27,134 bases of DNA, from the NCBI GenBank assembly GCA_004557975.1, contig SFEV01000034.1:1-27134 (forward strand), in the 5' to 3' direction. This document shows, piece by piece, positions 14,038 through 22,848 of the stretch. The stretch's first letter is position 1. The number at the start of each line of letters is the position of its first letter. A program made the position numbers and the translations under genes. Origin of the DNA: Lachnospiraceae bacterium. GTDB taxonomy: Bacteria > Bacillota > Clostridia > Lachnospirales > Lachnospiraceae. Under the pieces are notes generated by a model that saw nothing but the letters and a program-made list of their open reading frames with translations, did not search any database and had not been told where the DNA came from.

Positions 14038-15784
14038 GCTGAAGCTCAGACCGGATCACACAAAACGGGAGCTGGAGCAGGAAATAAAAAGTATTCTCCG
14101 ACTGAACAATGTGACGTTGTCAGAGAAGTCTGTCTGTAAAAAGGAGTCGGATGGCGGCACAAAAAAAGCCAGGAAGGATTCCGGAAGCTGCACATATTAT
14201 GAAATTATGCGACGGTCTGTAGATGCGCGCAAAAAGCCGGAACTGTATTTTGTCTATACGGTGGATGTGGAAGCAGACAATCCGAAAGCTGTTCTGAAGC
14301 GTGTGAAAAGCAGGAAGGTCCAGCTTGTGGAGAAGAGGGAATATAAATTTCCGTATGATAATGCGAATACCGGGATGGAAGTTTTTTCGACAGATAAAGC
14401 AAAGCAGCCGCTTGTTCCTGTCATTGTCGGAAGCGGACCTGCCGGACTGTTCTGCGGTCTGATGCTCGCGCGGGCAGGCTGCTGTCCCGTCATTCTTGAG
14501 CGTGGGGAGGCTGTGGAGCAGAGAACGAAGACGGTGGATACGTTCTGGAAAACAGGAAAACTCAATGAGCAGTCAAACGTTCAGTTCGGAGAGGGCGGTG
14601 CAGGAACATTTTCCGACGGCAAGCTGAACACACTGATCAGGGATCCGGACGGAAAAATCCGGTTTGTGCTGGAGGAATTTGTGCGCGCAGGTGCGTCACC
14701 CGAGATTCTCTACCATCATAAGCCCCATATCGGGACAGATGTTCTTGTCGGGGTGGTCCGGAATATCCGCAAAGAGATCGAATCTCTGGGCGGACAGGTG
14801 TGTTTCAACAGTTGTCTGACCGGGCTGGAACGGGCAGGACAGCCGGACGGAGACTGGGAAAAGGTTCCGTATCATGCGCCAAGTGATGGCGGGGGCAGCC
14901 GTCACACACCGGTTTACCGTCTGATGATAAACGGAGGAGAGAGGCAGATTCTTACAAAGTGTCTGGTGCTTGCCATCGGGCACAGTGCAAGGGACACCTT
15001 TGCCATGCTCCATGATTTCGGTCTTTCGATGCAGCCAAAGGCATTTGCCACAGGGCTTCGCATGGAACACAGGCAGGCTGTGATTAATGATGCCATGTAC
15101 GGAGAAGACTGTCCGTATGAGCTTGGAGCTGCCCCGTATAAGGTGACGCACAAGTGTGAGGATGGCAGAGGCGTGTACTCGTTCTGCATGTGTCCCGGAG
15201 GTTATGTGGTCAATGCCTCCTCAGAGGAGGAAATGCTGGCGGTAAACGGAATGAGCTACAGTGACCGCGGCAGTCTTAATGCAAACAGCGCCATCGTTGT
15301 CACTGTGTCGCCGGAGGATTATCAGGCGGACGGACCACTATCCGGCATGGAATTTCAGAGGCGGCTGGAGCGCGCTGCATATGAGTGCGGAAAAGGAAAA
15401 ATCCCTGTGCAGCGTTTTGAGGATTTCTGCACAGACGAGATGACAAAACATTTTGGCACGGTGACTCCGCAGCAGAAGGGAGCATGCAGTATGGCGAATC
15501 TGCGGACCATTCTGCCGGAGCAGCTGAATAAAGCTCTGATAGAAGGAATTCATGCGTTCGGGGAAAAGATGCGGGGTTTTGATGACCCGGATGCTCTTCT
15601 TTCCGGAGTGGAGAGCCGTACCTCGTCCCCGGTACGTATCCTGCGGGATGAAACGTATCAGACAGAGGAGGGCGGAATTTTTCCCTGCGGGGAAGGTGCC
15701 GGATACGCGGGAGGTATTACGTCTGCGGCAGTGGACGGAATCAGGGTGGCGGAAGCTGTACTGAATTGTATAAGAAAAAATTAA
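14018..15784 (+). CDS. FAD-dependent dehydrogenase of the COG2509 type
   Basis: I place the start at ATG 14018 (588 residues) because GGGAGGAAACC lies directly upstream; an open frame back to 13793 only overlaps the previous gene. The N-terminal ~130 residues (MVIRINELKLRPDHTKRELE) form the module typical of this family. The FAD motif GSGPAG follows at 138-143, with QFGEGGAGTFSDGKL near 190. A cysteine-containing segment, YSFCMCPGGYVV, and the C-terminal GEGAGYAGGITSAAVDG complete it. This is a widespread uncharacterised flavoprotein of anaerobic Firmicutes. The 20-nt overlap with the HI0933-like gene points to joint expression. Confidence 0.88.
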   Translation: MVIRINELKLRPDHTKRELEQEIKSILRLNNVTLSEKSVCKKESDGGTKKARKDSGSCTYYEIMRRSVDARKKPELYFVYTVDVEADNPKAVLKRVKSRKVQLVEKREYKFPYDNANTGMEVFSTDKAKQPLVPVIVGSGPAGLFCGLMLARAGCCPVILERGEAVEQRTKTVDTFWKTGKLNEQSNVQFGEGGAGTFSDGKLNTLIRDPDGKIRFVLEEFVRAGASPEILYHHKPHIGTDVLVGVVRNIRKEIESLGGQVCFNSCLTGLERAGQPDGDWEKVPYHAPSDGGGSRHTPVYRLMINGGERQILTKCLVLAIGHSARDTFAMLHDFGLSMQPKAFATGLRMEHRQAVINDAMYGEDCPYELGAAPYKVTHKCEDGRGVYSFCMCPGGYVVNASSEEEMLAVNGMSYSDRGSLNANSAIVVTVSPEDYQADGPLSGMEFQRRLERAAYECGKGKIPVQRFEDFCTDEMTKHFGTVTPQQKGACSMANLRTILPEQLNKALIEGIHAFGEKMRGFDDPDALLSGVESRTSSPVRILRDETYQTEEGGIFPCGEGAGYAGGITSAAVDGIRVAEAVLNCIRKN

Positions 15785-15813
15785 TAGACTGGGTGTATAC
15801 TTTGAAGAGAATT

Positions 15814-15824
15814 TATGGTAAAAT
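15814..15824 (+). promoter_or_regulatory. Extended -10 promoter for radC and the shape/division cluster
   Basis: TATGGTAAAAT matches the extended -10 form TATGnTATAAT with one mismatch. No good -35 is seen 16-18 bp upstream, which extended -10 promoters tolerate. It overlaps the most upstream possible ATG of radC (15815), so transcription would start after that codon. Confidence 0.5.
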
Positions 15825-15871
15825 ACTTCAATGGTTCAGGATTTTGGGGGCAGAGCGTATCGGGTAACGAT

Positions 15872-16627
15872 ATGGAAAAGACTGAATTATTGCTGAATAA
15901 ATCAACGGATGGGACAAATATCCCGAATCCGTACACGATGAAAAGTATACCGGAAGAGGAGCGGCCTTACGAAAAATGCCTGGCGATGGGAGCGGAGTGT
16001 CTGACAGACGCAGAGCTTCTGGCAGTGATTCTTCGTACCGGCTCAAAAGGGGAATCGGCATTGGAACTGTCACGGAAGATACTTGCGGCGAATGGCGAAG
16101 GCAGCGGACTTCTGGGCATTTATCACATGTCGATTTCTGATTTAACGAGGATACGCGGCCTGGGCAAAGTCAAGGCGGTTCAGCTGAAATGTGTGGCTGA
16201 GCTGTCAAAGCGGATTGCCCGGACAAGATTTTCAGACGGGGTGGCCTTTACGGATCCTTCGGCTGTGGCCCGTTATTATATGGAAGCGATGCGCCATCAG
16301 GAACAGGAGATACTGATTCTTGCCATGCTGAACAGCAAGGGGAGACTGATCAGGGACATGGTGATTTCGAAGGGGACTGTGCGTGCATCTCTGATTTCGC
16401 CCCGTGAGATTTTTATTGAGGCGATGCGGCATCAGGCGGTCAGTATCCTGCTGCTTCACAATCATCCAAGCGGCGTACCGGATCCGAGCCGGGAGGATAT
16501 TGCGCTGACAAAGCGTATCCGCAGCGCTGGCGAAATGATAGGTATTGAGCTTCTGGATCACATTATTATCGGAGACTGCCGGGCAGTCAGTATGAGGGAG
16601 CAGGGCTTCTGGCAGGAAAAGTCATAA
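15872..16627 (+). CDS. radC: RadC family JAMM-domain protein
   Basis: I choose ATG 15872 (251 residues). The in-frame ATG at 15815 lies inside a probable extended -10 box and lacks a clear SD. The SD for 15872 is also weak (CGGGT), so this start is uncertain. RadC has an N-terminal UPF0758 part with MKSIPEEERPYEKC and a helix-hairpin-helix (IRGLGKVKAVQLK). The C-terminal JAB1/MPN domain has H196-N-H198-P-S-G and S206/D209, which complete a JAMM zinc site. The historic DNA repair assignment is doubtful, so the function remains unknown. radC next to mreB is a common arrangement in Firmicutes. Confidence 0.88.
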   Translation: MEKTELLLNKSTDGTNIPNPYTMKSIPEEERPYEKCLAMGAECLTDAELLAVILRTGSKGESALELSRKILAANGEGSGLLGIYHMSISDLTRIRGLGKVKAVQLKCVAELSKRIARTRFSDGVAFTDPSAVARYYMEAMRHQEQEILILAMLNSKGRLIRDMVISKGTVRASLISPREIFIEAMRHQAVSILLLHNHPSGVPDPSREDIALTKRIRSAGEMIGIELLDHIIIGDCRAVSMREQGFWQEKS

Positions 16628-16639
16628 GGGGAAAAGAAT

Positions 16640-17659
16640 ATGCTATTTCAGAAGGTTTGTGGGTTGGATCTGGGCACAGACACAATTAAGATCAGAGATA
16701 AAAACGGCAGGCATTTTCTGTACTGCAGAAATGTAATTGCGCTTCGCCAGAACGGTTCCGTTCTCGCAGTGGGAGACGGTGCATACGGGATATATGAGAA
16801 AAATCCGGCCAATGTCCGGGTAGTATGGCCCATGGCAAACGGAGTAATTGCCAATCTGACAGAGATGGGGCTTTTGCTGTCCCATCTGCTGAAGCGGTTT
16901 AACGGGTTTCTGAGCGGGAATGCTGCACTGTACATTGCGGTGCCAAGCGACATTACCCAGGTGGAGAAACGGGCGTTTTTTCAGGTGATGAACGGAAAAA
17001 TCAATGCGGGAAGTATCCGTTTAATCGAAAAGGGGATTGCGGATGCGGTCAGTGCGGAGCTTCCGGTTCTCTCGGGACGCGGCCATATGGTGGTGAATAT
17101 CGGGGCGGATACGACAGAGATTTCCGTGATTTCCTCCGGCAAGGTGATCCTTGCCCAGACGCTGAAGACAGGTGGCAGGCGCCTTGATGAGGATATTGCG
17201 ACAATGGTCAGACGGAAGTTTAATCTGAGTATCGGTCAGAAAACAGCAGAAGCGCTGAAAAACAACCTGGCATTTATGATCAACGGTCCCAGACTGGAGC
17301 AGAAGGTTTTCGGGATTCACACGCTTTCAGGACTTCCAAAATCCGATCTGATTCCGTCTCTGGCTGTCAGTGTGGCGATTATTGATACAGTTGACTATAT
17401 CGTTGAAAATATAAAGTCCGTATACAACCGGGTGCCTCCGCAGCTGATGAAGGACATTGCGCGGGAGGGGATTTATCTGACCGGCGGTGTTTCCATGATT
17501 CTGAATCTTCCGGAGTACATCCGCAAGGAGATCGGCATTCCGCTGCATCATATACAGGATCCGAAGAACAGTACGATCCGCGGTCTGATGGAGGTTATGA
17601 ATAACAGAGATTTGAGAAAGCTGACTTATTCACTGAATGATTTGGCTTCAATGAGATAA
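16640..17659 (+). CDS. mreB: Divergent MreB-family actin-like protein
   Basis: This 339-residue actin fold protein shows phosphate-1 DLGTDTIKI (D10), TGGRRLDEDI, and C-terminal LTGGVSMI. MreB filaments move along the inner membrane and organise the elongation machinery. Several family motifs are altered. Where canonical MreB reads LI(D/E)EPMAAAIG, this has LIEKGIADAV, so catalytic Glu140 (Caulobacter numbering) aligns with K131. Phosphate-2 DIGGGTTE is NIGADTTE, so Asp162 aligns with N153. These changes suggest weak or absent ATP hydrolysis. The ATG at 16640 follows AAGGGG. mreC begins 13 nt downstream. Another, canonical MreB may exist elsewhere in the genome. Confidence 0.9.
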   Translation: MLFQKVCGLDLGTDTIKIRDKNGRHFLYCRNVIALRQNGSVLAVGDGAYGIYEKNPANVRVVWPMANGVIANLTEMGLLLSHLLKRFNGFLSGNAALYIAVPSDITQVEKRAFFQVMNGKINAGSIRLIEKGIADAVSAELPVLSGRGHMVVNIGADTTEISVISSGKVILAQTLKTGGRRLDEDIATMVRRKFNLSIGQKTAEALKNNLAFMINGPRLEQKVFGIHTLSGLPKSDLIPSLAVSVAIIDTVDYIVENIKSVYNRVPPQLMKDIAREGIYLTGGVSMILNLPEYIRKEIGIPLHHIQDPKNSTIRGLMEVMNNRDLRKLTYSLNDLASMR

Positions 17660-17672
17660 AGGCAGGGATACT

Positions 17673-18572
17673 ATGAGAAAGACTACAAATGACCATCTGA
17701 AAAATAAATATCTGCTGGCGGCGCTCAGCGTGTTCTGTGTTGCTCTGATTGCGGTATCCTTTCTTGACAGCAGTGTGGCGGCACCGGTCAAGCAGGTCAG
17801 CGGTTTTCTGATTACTCCGGTGCAGAAGGGGATCAACGGCTTCGGCACGTGGCTGTCCGGCCTGACTGACAATTTTGATGATGCACAAACACTGCGCATC
17901 AGAAATGAAGAGCTGCAGGCGCGGGTGGACACACTCACAGAGGAGAACAGCCAGCTGATTCAGGACCGGGAGGAACTGGTGAGACTGCGGGAACTGTTTG
18001 ACCTTGATGAACAGTATTCTGATTACGAGAAGGTGGGAGCGCGGATTATCGCTAAGGAATCCGGAAACTGGTTTCAACTGTTTACCATTGACAAGGGTTC
18101 CAATGATGGAATTGAGCGCGATATGAATGTGATTTCGGGAGGCGGCCTGGTAGGTATCGTGACGGAGGTCGGGCCGAACTGGGCGACGGTACGGTCCATC
18201 ATTGATGACAACAGCAATGTCAGCGCCATGATTTCCACCACATCGGATCAGTGTATCATTGCAGGTGACCTGCGGCTGATTGATGAGGGTTCCCTGAATC
18301 TGGTCAAGCTGACTGATGCGGACAATAAGGTTCATGTAGGGGATAAAGTGGTGACCTCCTACATAAGCGAGAAATATCTTCCGGGTATTCTGATCGGATA
18401 TATCAGCGAACTGAATAATGATCCGAACAACCTGACAAAATCCGGATATATCACACCTGTCGTTGACTTCCGTCATCTGCAGGAGGTGCTTGTGATTCTT
18501 GAACTGAAGGAATATGTGCCGTCGGATTCAAAATCCGTGCAGCCTGATACGGAACAGGATACGCAGGAATAG
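17673..18572 (+). CDS. mreC: Rod shape-determining protein MreC
   Basis: This 299-residue protein has a short basic N-terminus, one membrane segment (YLLAALSVFCVALIAVSFL, about 13-31) and a coiled coil (~70-110, RNEELQARVDTLTEENSQL). A beta-rich extracellular domain with GGGLVGIVTEVGPNWATV follows. In known systems MreC binds PBP2 and activates the RodA-PBP2 polymerase. The ATG follows AGGCAGGGA. The C-terminus ends in an acidic tail rich in Asp, Glu and Gln. It lies between mreB and mreD as usual. Confidence 0.94.
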   Translation: MRKTTNDHLKNKYLLAALSVFCVALIAVSFLDSSVAAPVKQVSGFLITPVQKGINGFGTWLSGLTDNFDDAQTLRIRNEELQARVDTLTEENSQLIQDREELVRLRELFDLDEQYSDYEKVGARIIAKESGNWFQLFTIDKGSNDGIERDMNVISGGGLVGIVTEVGPNWATVRSIIDDNSNVSAMISTTSDQCIIAGDLRLIDEGSLNLVKLTDADNKVHVGDKVVTSYISEKYLPGILIGYISELNNDPNNLTKSGYITPVVDFRHLQEVLVILELKEYVPSDSKSVQPDTEQDTQE

Positions 18573-18601
18573 AGCAGACATGACAGAAAGGAGAGCAGAG
18601 T

Positions 18602-19120
18602 ATGAGACGTAAAGCCACGATGGGATGTCTGATCCTGATTTGTATCATTCTGCAGTCGACAGTCTGCCAGATGATCGAGATTGCATCCATCAAACCGAAT
18701 CTTCTGATTATTCTGACGGTTTCCTTCGGCCTCATGCGCGGGCGGAGGGACGGCATGGTGACCGGTTTTTTCTGCGGACTTCTTACTGATATTTTCTTTG
18801 AGAGCATCATAGGCTTCAACGCCATGATTTACCTGTGGGTAGGCTATTTCAGCGGTTATTTTTACCGGATTTTTTACGATGACGATATCAAGACGCCGCT
18901 GTTTCTGATTTCCGTCTGTGATCTCGCATACGGAATTGTACAGTATGGGTTTATGTTCCTGCTCAGGGGCAGAATTCATTTTTTCTATTATCTGGGGCGG
19001 GTTATTCTGCCGGAGGTATTCTACACACTGATTCTGACGATTATCTGCTACAGACTTCTCTATGCGATTAACCGGAAATTGACACTGACTGACAAAGGAG
19101 GAGTGGACGGTTTTGTTTGA
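18602..19120 (+). CDS. mreD: Rod shape-determining protein MreD
   Basis: This 172-residue polytopic membrane protein has about five hydrophobic segments and the family pattern KPNLLIILTVSFGLMRGRRDGMVTG followed by FFCGLLTDIFF. It works with MreC in the elongation complex. A strong AAAGGAGA precedes ATG 18602. The last 8 nt overlap the TTG start of mrdA, suggesting translational coupling. Confidence 0.93.
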   Translation: MRRKATMGCLILICIILQSTVCQMIEIASIKPNLLIILTVSFGLMRGRRDGMVTGFFCGLLTDIFFESIIGFNAMIYLWVGYFSGYFYRIFYDDDIKTPLFLISVCDLAYGIVQYGFMFLLRGRIHFFYYLGRVILPEVFYTLILTIICYRLLYAINRKLTLTDKGGVDGFV

Positions 19121-22016
19121 TCAGATGAAAAAAAATTTTGTAAAAGCAGTGAATTCCAGAGTGGCCGTACTGCTTGTTGTGATTACTGTCATGGCAGGCA
19201 TTCTGGTACAGCGGCTGTTTCAGCTTCAGATTGTACTTGGTGAGTCCTATCAGAATGACTTTTCCATGTCCATTCTGAAGGAGAGGACTCTGAAAAGCTC
19301 CCGCGGAAATATTTATGACCGCAATGGAAATCCGATTGCATACAATGAGCTTTCCAACTGCGTTACATTTGAGGACAGCGGGACGTATCCCGATACACAT
19401 ACAAAAAATCTGAAGGTAAACAGCACACTTTACCATGTGATTAAAATTATTGAGGAGCAGGGGGATTCCGTGGAATCTGTGGTGGATGATTTCCGTGTCG
19501 CCCTGATGGATGACGGGACGTATAAGTATACAGCATCCGGCTTTACACTGAACCGTTTCAAGGCGGACCTTTTCGGTGAGGTCTATATTGAGAACCTGAC
19601 AGAGGAACAGCTGAATATAGAAGCGGGAGATCTTGTCAGGATGCTGTGCGGTTCCAAGTATTATGGGATTCTTGATGAGAGGATTACCGATGCAGAGCGG
19701 CAGGAGTACGGACTTCCGGAATCCTATACCGACCATGAGATTCTGCAGCTTGTGGCTCTGCGTGCTGCCATTGCGGCATACAGCTTTCAGCGGTATCAGG
19801 CGGTGACAATTGCACGGGGAGTCAGCGATGAGACGGTTGCACGTATACTGGAAAACAGTGCTGATTTCCCTGGTATCGATATTTCTGAGGAATACCGCCG
19901 TGTCTATGTGGACGCGGAGTATCTGGCACCGCTGATAGGATACACCGGTCAGATTTCTGCGGAGGAGCTGGAGACACTTAAAGAGCTGGACAGCAGCTAT
20001 GATGCCACGGATATTGTGGGCAAGACCGGTCTTGAGAGCGTCCTGGAGACGACACTGCAGGGAGATAAAGGATCCCAGAAAATGTATGTGGATAATCTGG
20101 GCCGTGTGCTTGAGGTGGTATCTCAGGTGGATCCGCAGGCCGGCAACGATGTGTATCTGACCATCGATATGGATCTGCAGCAGGCGGCCTACCATATGCT
20201 GGAACAGATGATTGCAGGTATTATCTGGGCCAAGATGATTGACAGTAAGGAATTTGATACGGAAGCCATCCAGTCTGCCGACCAGGTGCTGATTCCGTAT
20301 TACGACGTATATTATGCGCTGTTTGAGAATAACGTGCTGGATGTAAGCCATCTGAAGGCTTCCGATGCGACACCGAATGAAAAGAATGTCTATAATGCCT
20401 TTCTTGTGAAGGCGACGGAGATTTTCAGTGTCATTAAAAGTGAGCTTCTGAGTGCGACTCCGGCTGTGTACAGCGAGCTGGAGGAGGAATATCAGGGCTA
20501 CGTTTCCTATATCGTCAACGATATGCTGATGGAGGCGACAGGCATCCTGAACGAATCAGCCATTGATAAGTCAGATCCGGTCTATATTCAGTGGACGGAG
20601 GATGAGAGCATCAGCCTTCAGGAGTACCTGACGTACGCAATTTCGAAAAACTGGATCGACATTACGAAAATTTCCGGTGACACTGAGTATATGGATACGG
20701 CGGAGATGTTCACGGCGCTTGCTGACTATATAGCAGAGTATCTCTATGATGATGATGATTTCTGCAAGACCGTTTACCGCTATATGCTGAAGGAGGAGCG
20801 TATCTCAGGCGCAGAGATCTGCCTGCTGCTCTTCGATCAGGGTGTGCTGGAGATGGATACGGATGAGTACGAGCGACTGGCCAATGGTTCCCTGAGCGGT
20901 TACAATTTCCTGAGAGATAAAATTTATAATCTGGAGATTAAGCCGTCTCAGCTTGCGCTGACACCGTGCTCAGGTTCTCTCGTGCTGACAGATCCAAACT
21001 CCGGTGATGTGCTGGCGTGTGTGACATACCCCGGCTACGACAATAACCGTCTTGCAAACGAGATGGACAGTGACTATTTCAATAAACTGAATTCTGACAA
21101 ATCCTCCCCGTTCTACAGCCGTGCAACGCAGGAGGCGATTGCGCCCGGTTCTACTTTCAAGCTGGTAAGTGCGGCCGCAGGTATTATGGAAGGCGTCATT
21201 AACTTCGGTGAGATGATTTCCTGTACCGGTAAATTCGAACTGTTTGATCAGCCGATCAGCTGCTGGAACAAATATGGACATGGACCTCTGACTCTGGAAG
21301 GAGCCATCACCAATTCCTGCAACGTATTCTTCAATACGGTAGGCTGGAGGCTGGGAACTGTGAGCGGCGAATACGTGGATGAGGATGGTATTGAGACGCT
21401 GACAAAATATGCCGAACTGTTTGGTCTCGGCTCCAAGTCCGGTGTGGAAGTGCCTGAGACGGCTCCAAATATATCCAAAAAGGACGTTGTGCGTTCGGCC
21501 ATGGGACAGGCGGATCACCTGTTTACAACGACGCAGCTTGCAAGGTATGTCAGCACCATTGCCAACAGCGGCACGTGCTACGATCTGACTCTTGTGGATG
21601 CGATTACGGATTCGGCCGGAAGTGTACTGGAGCAGAATGAAGCTGAGATTCGCAGCCAGATAGAGCTTCCTCAGGAGCTTTGGAATTCCATTCATTCCGG
21701 TATGCGCGGCGTGGTAAGGCAGCATTCGGCCTTCCAGAACTTTACAGGAGTATCTGTGGCAGGAAAGACCGGTACTGCTCAGACGAGTACGGATAAACCG
21801 AACCACGGTGTGTTCATCGGCTATGCGCCTTACGACGAAGAGCCGGAGATTGCCATTGCGGTGCGTATTGCAAACGGTTATTCCTCTGCAAATGCTGCTG
21901 CCGTGGCGAGAGATATGATTTCCTATTATTATGATCTTCAGGACAAGTCTACGCTCGTTACCGGCCATGCGGCGGAAGTGGCGACCGGAACGGACGGACT
22001 GGAGTGGGCAGACTGA
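19113..22016 (+). CDS. mrdA: Penicillin-binding protein 2 (class B transpeptidase), with a large insertion
   Basis: This 967-residue protein has an N-terminal membrane anchor (VAVLLVVITVMAGILVQRLF), a dimerisation domain (LKSSRGNIYDRNG) and a transpeptidase domain. The catalytic motifs are S680-T-F-K683, S735-C-N737 and K885-T-G. About 250 residues of mostly helical, acidic sequence (~365-615) are inserted between the pedestal and the transpeptidase start at TPCSGSLVLTDPNSG. Typical PBP2 is 600-700 residues. The start is probably TTG 19113, 11 nt after AGGAGG; the first ATG (19125) is 23 nt away. It crosslinks lateral wall with RodA. Confidence 0.93.
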   Translation: MFDQMKKNFVKAVNSRVAVLLVVITVMAGILVQRLFQLQIVLGESYQNDFSMSILKERTLKSSRGNIYDRNGNPIAYNELSNCVTFEDSGTYPDTHTKNLKVNSTLYHVIKIIEEQGDSVESVVDDFRVALMDDGTYKYTASGFTLNRFKADLFGEVYIENLTEEQLNIEAGDLVRMLCGSKYYGILDERITDAERQEYGLPESYTDHEILQLVALRAAIAAYSFQRYQAVTIARGVSDETVARILENSADFPGIDISEEYRRVYVDAEYLAPLIGYTGQISAEELETLKELDSSYDATDIVGKTGLESVLETTLQGDKGSQKMYVDNLGRVLEVVSQVDPQAGNDVYLTIDMDLQQAAYHMLEQMIAGIIWAKMIDSKEFDTEAIQSADQVLIPYYDVYYALFENNVLDVSHLKASDATPNEKNVYNAFLVKATEIFSVIKSELLSATPAVYSELEEEYQGYVSYIVNDMLMEATGILNESAIDKSDPVYIQWTEDESISLQEYLTYAISKNWIDITKISGDTEYMDTAEMFTALADYIAEYLYDDDDFCKTVYRYMLKEERISGAEICLLLFDQGVLEMDTDEYERLANGSLSGYNFLRDKIYNLEIKPSQLALTPCSGSLVLTDPNSGDVLACVTYPGYDNNRLANEMDSDYFNKLNSDKSSPFYSRATQEAIAPGSTFKLVSAAAGIMEGVINFGEMISCTGKFELFDQPISCWNKYGHGPLTLEGAITNSCNVFFNTVGWRLGTVSGEYVDEDGIETLTKYAELFGLGSKSGVEVPETAPNISKKDVVRSAMGQADHLFTTTQLARYVSTIANSGTCYDLTLVDAITDSAGSVLEQNEAEIRSQIELPQELWNSIHSGMRGVVRQHSAFQNFTGVSVAGKTGTAQTSTDKPNHGVFIGYAPYDEEPEIAIAVRIANGYSSANAAAVARDMISYYYDLQDKSTLVTGHAAEVATGTDGLEWAD

Positions 22017-22041
22017 TATCAGACGATGATCTTTCAGAAGG

Positions 22042-22075
22042 ATGTGGCCCTGCCGCTTTTGTGGCAGGGAATACA
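22042..22075 (+). other. RNA hairpin in the mrdA-minC spacer
   Basis: CCCTGCCGC (22048-22056) pairs with GTGGCAGGG (22061-22069) with one G-U around a TTTT loop, and ATGT/ACAT extends it at the base. No T-run follows, so full termination is unlikely. It may reduce read-through or mark an mRNA processing site between shape and min genes. Confidence 0.5.
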
Positions 22076-22108
22076 TGCTTTCAAATACAACAGAAAGAGG
22101 GAACAGGT

Positions 22109-22786
22109 ATGAGCCGCAGTGCAGTCATTATCAAGAGCAATCCTTACGGATTGATCCTGAATCTGGATCCTGACCTGCCTTTTGATGAGCTGTGTCAGGC
22201 AGTGGCTGAAAAATTCAGAATATCAGCCAATTTTTTTAAAAATGCCCGGCTTGCGCTGACCTTTCGCGGCAGGGTGCTTACAAAAGAACAGGAGACACGG
22301 CTGGTGGATGAAATTGTTCAGAATTCCAGCATCCACGTGCTGTGCATAGTAGATGAGGAAAAAGAGAGCGCAGAGTATTACCGCAAAGCGGTGATGCATG
22401 CACTTGAGAATCAGAAGAGAGAAGACGGTCAGTTTTACCGCGGTACGCTTCGCTCCGGCCAGGTGCTGGAGACTGAGACGAGTATTGTGGTGATCGGGGA
22501 TGTCAATCCCGGGGCACAGATTATTTCCAAAGGAAATATTGTGATACTCGGCTGCTGTATGGGAAATATCTATGCAGGGGCGTCCGGGAACAGGAACTGC
22601 TTTGCGGCGGCGCTGACCATGAAGCCCATGCAGGTAAGGATAGCTGACAAGGCTGCGCGAAGTGCCATAGTGAAAAAAACGGATACGGGAGAGTATCCGG
22701 TGGATCCGAAGATTGTATTTATCAAGGATGATCATTTACAGATGAAGTCCATTACCAATGAGACGCTGTGTGAGTTTCTTGCATGA
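22109..22786 (+). CDS. minC: Septum site-determining protein MinC
   Basis: ATG 22109 follows AGAGGGAACAGG and gives 225 residues; an open frame back to 22004 overlaps mrdA and crosses the hairpin. The N-terminal FtsZ-inhibiting domain (~1-90) is followed by a charged linker and the C-terminal beta-helix domain (RSGQVLETETSIVVIGDVNP, then KGNIVILGCCMGNIYAG), which binds MinD. It blocks Z-ring assembly away from midcell. minD follows after 62 nt. Confidence 0.93.
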   Translation: MSRSAVIIKSNPYGLILNLDPDLPFDELCQAVAEKFRISANFFKNARLALTFRGRVLTKEQETRLVDEIVQNSSIHVLCIVDEEKESAEYYRKAVMHALENQKREDGQFYRGTLRSGQVLETETSIVVIGDVNPGAQIISKGNIVILGCCMGNIYAGASGNRNCFAAALTMKPMQVRIADKAARSAIVKKTDTGEYPVDPKIVFIKDDHLQMKSITNETLCEFLA

Positions 22787-22848
22787 TACGTTTGCTTCAC
22801 GAATGACAAGTCAGGATGAAGGAGATCGGAGACAGGAGGATTTTTTGA

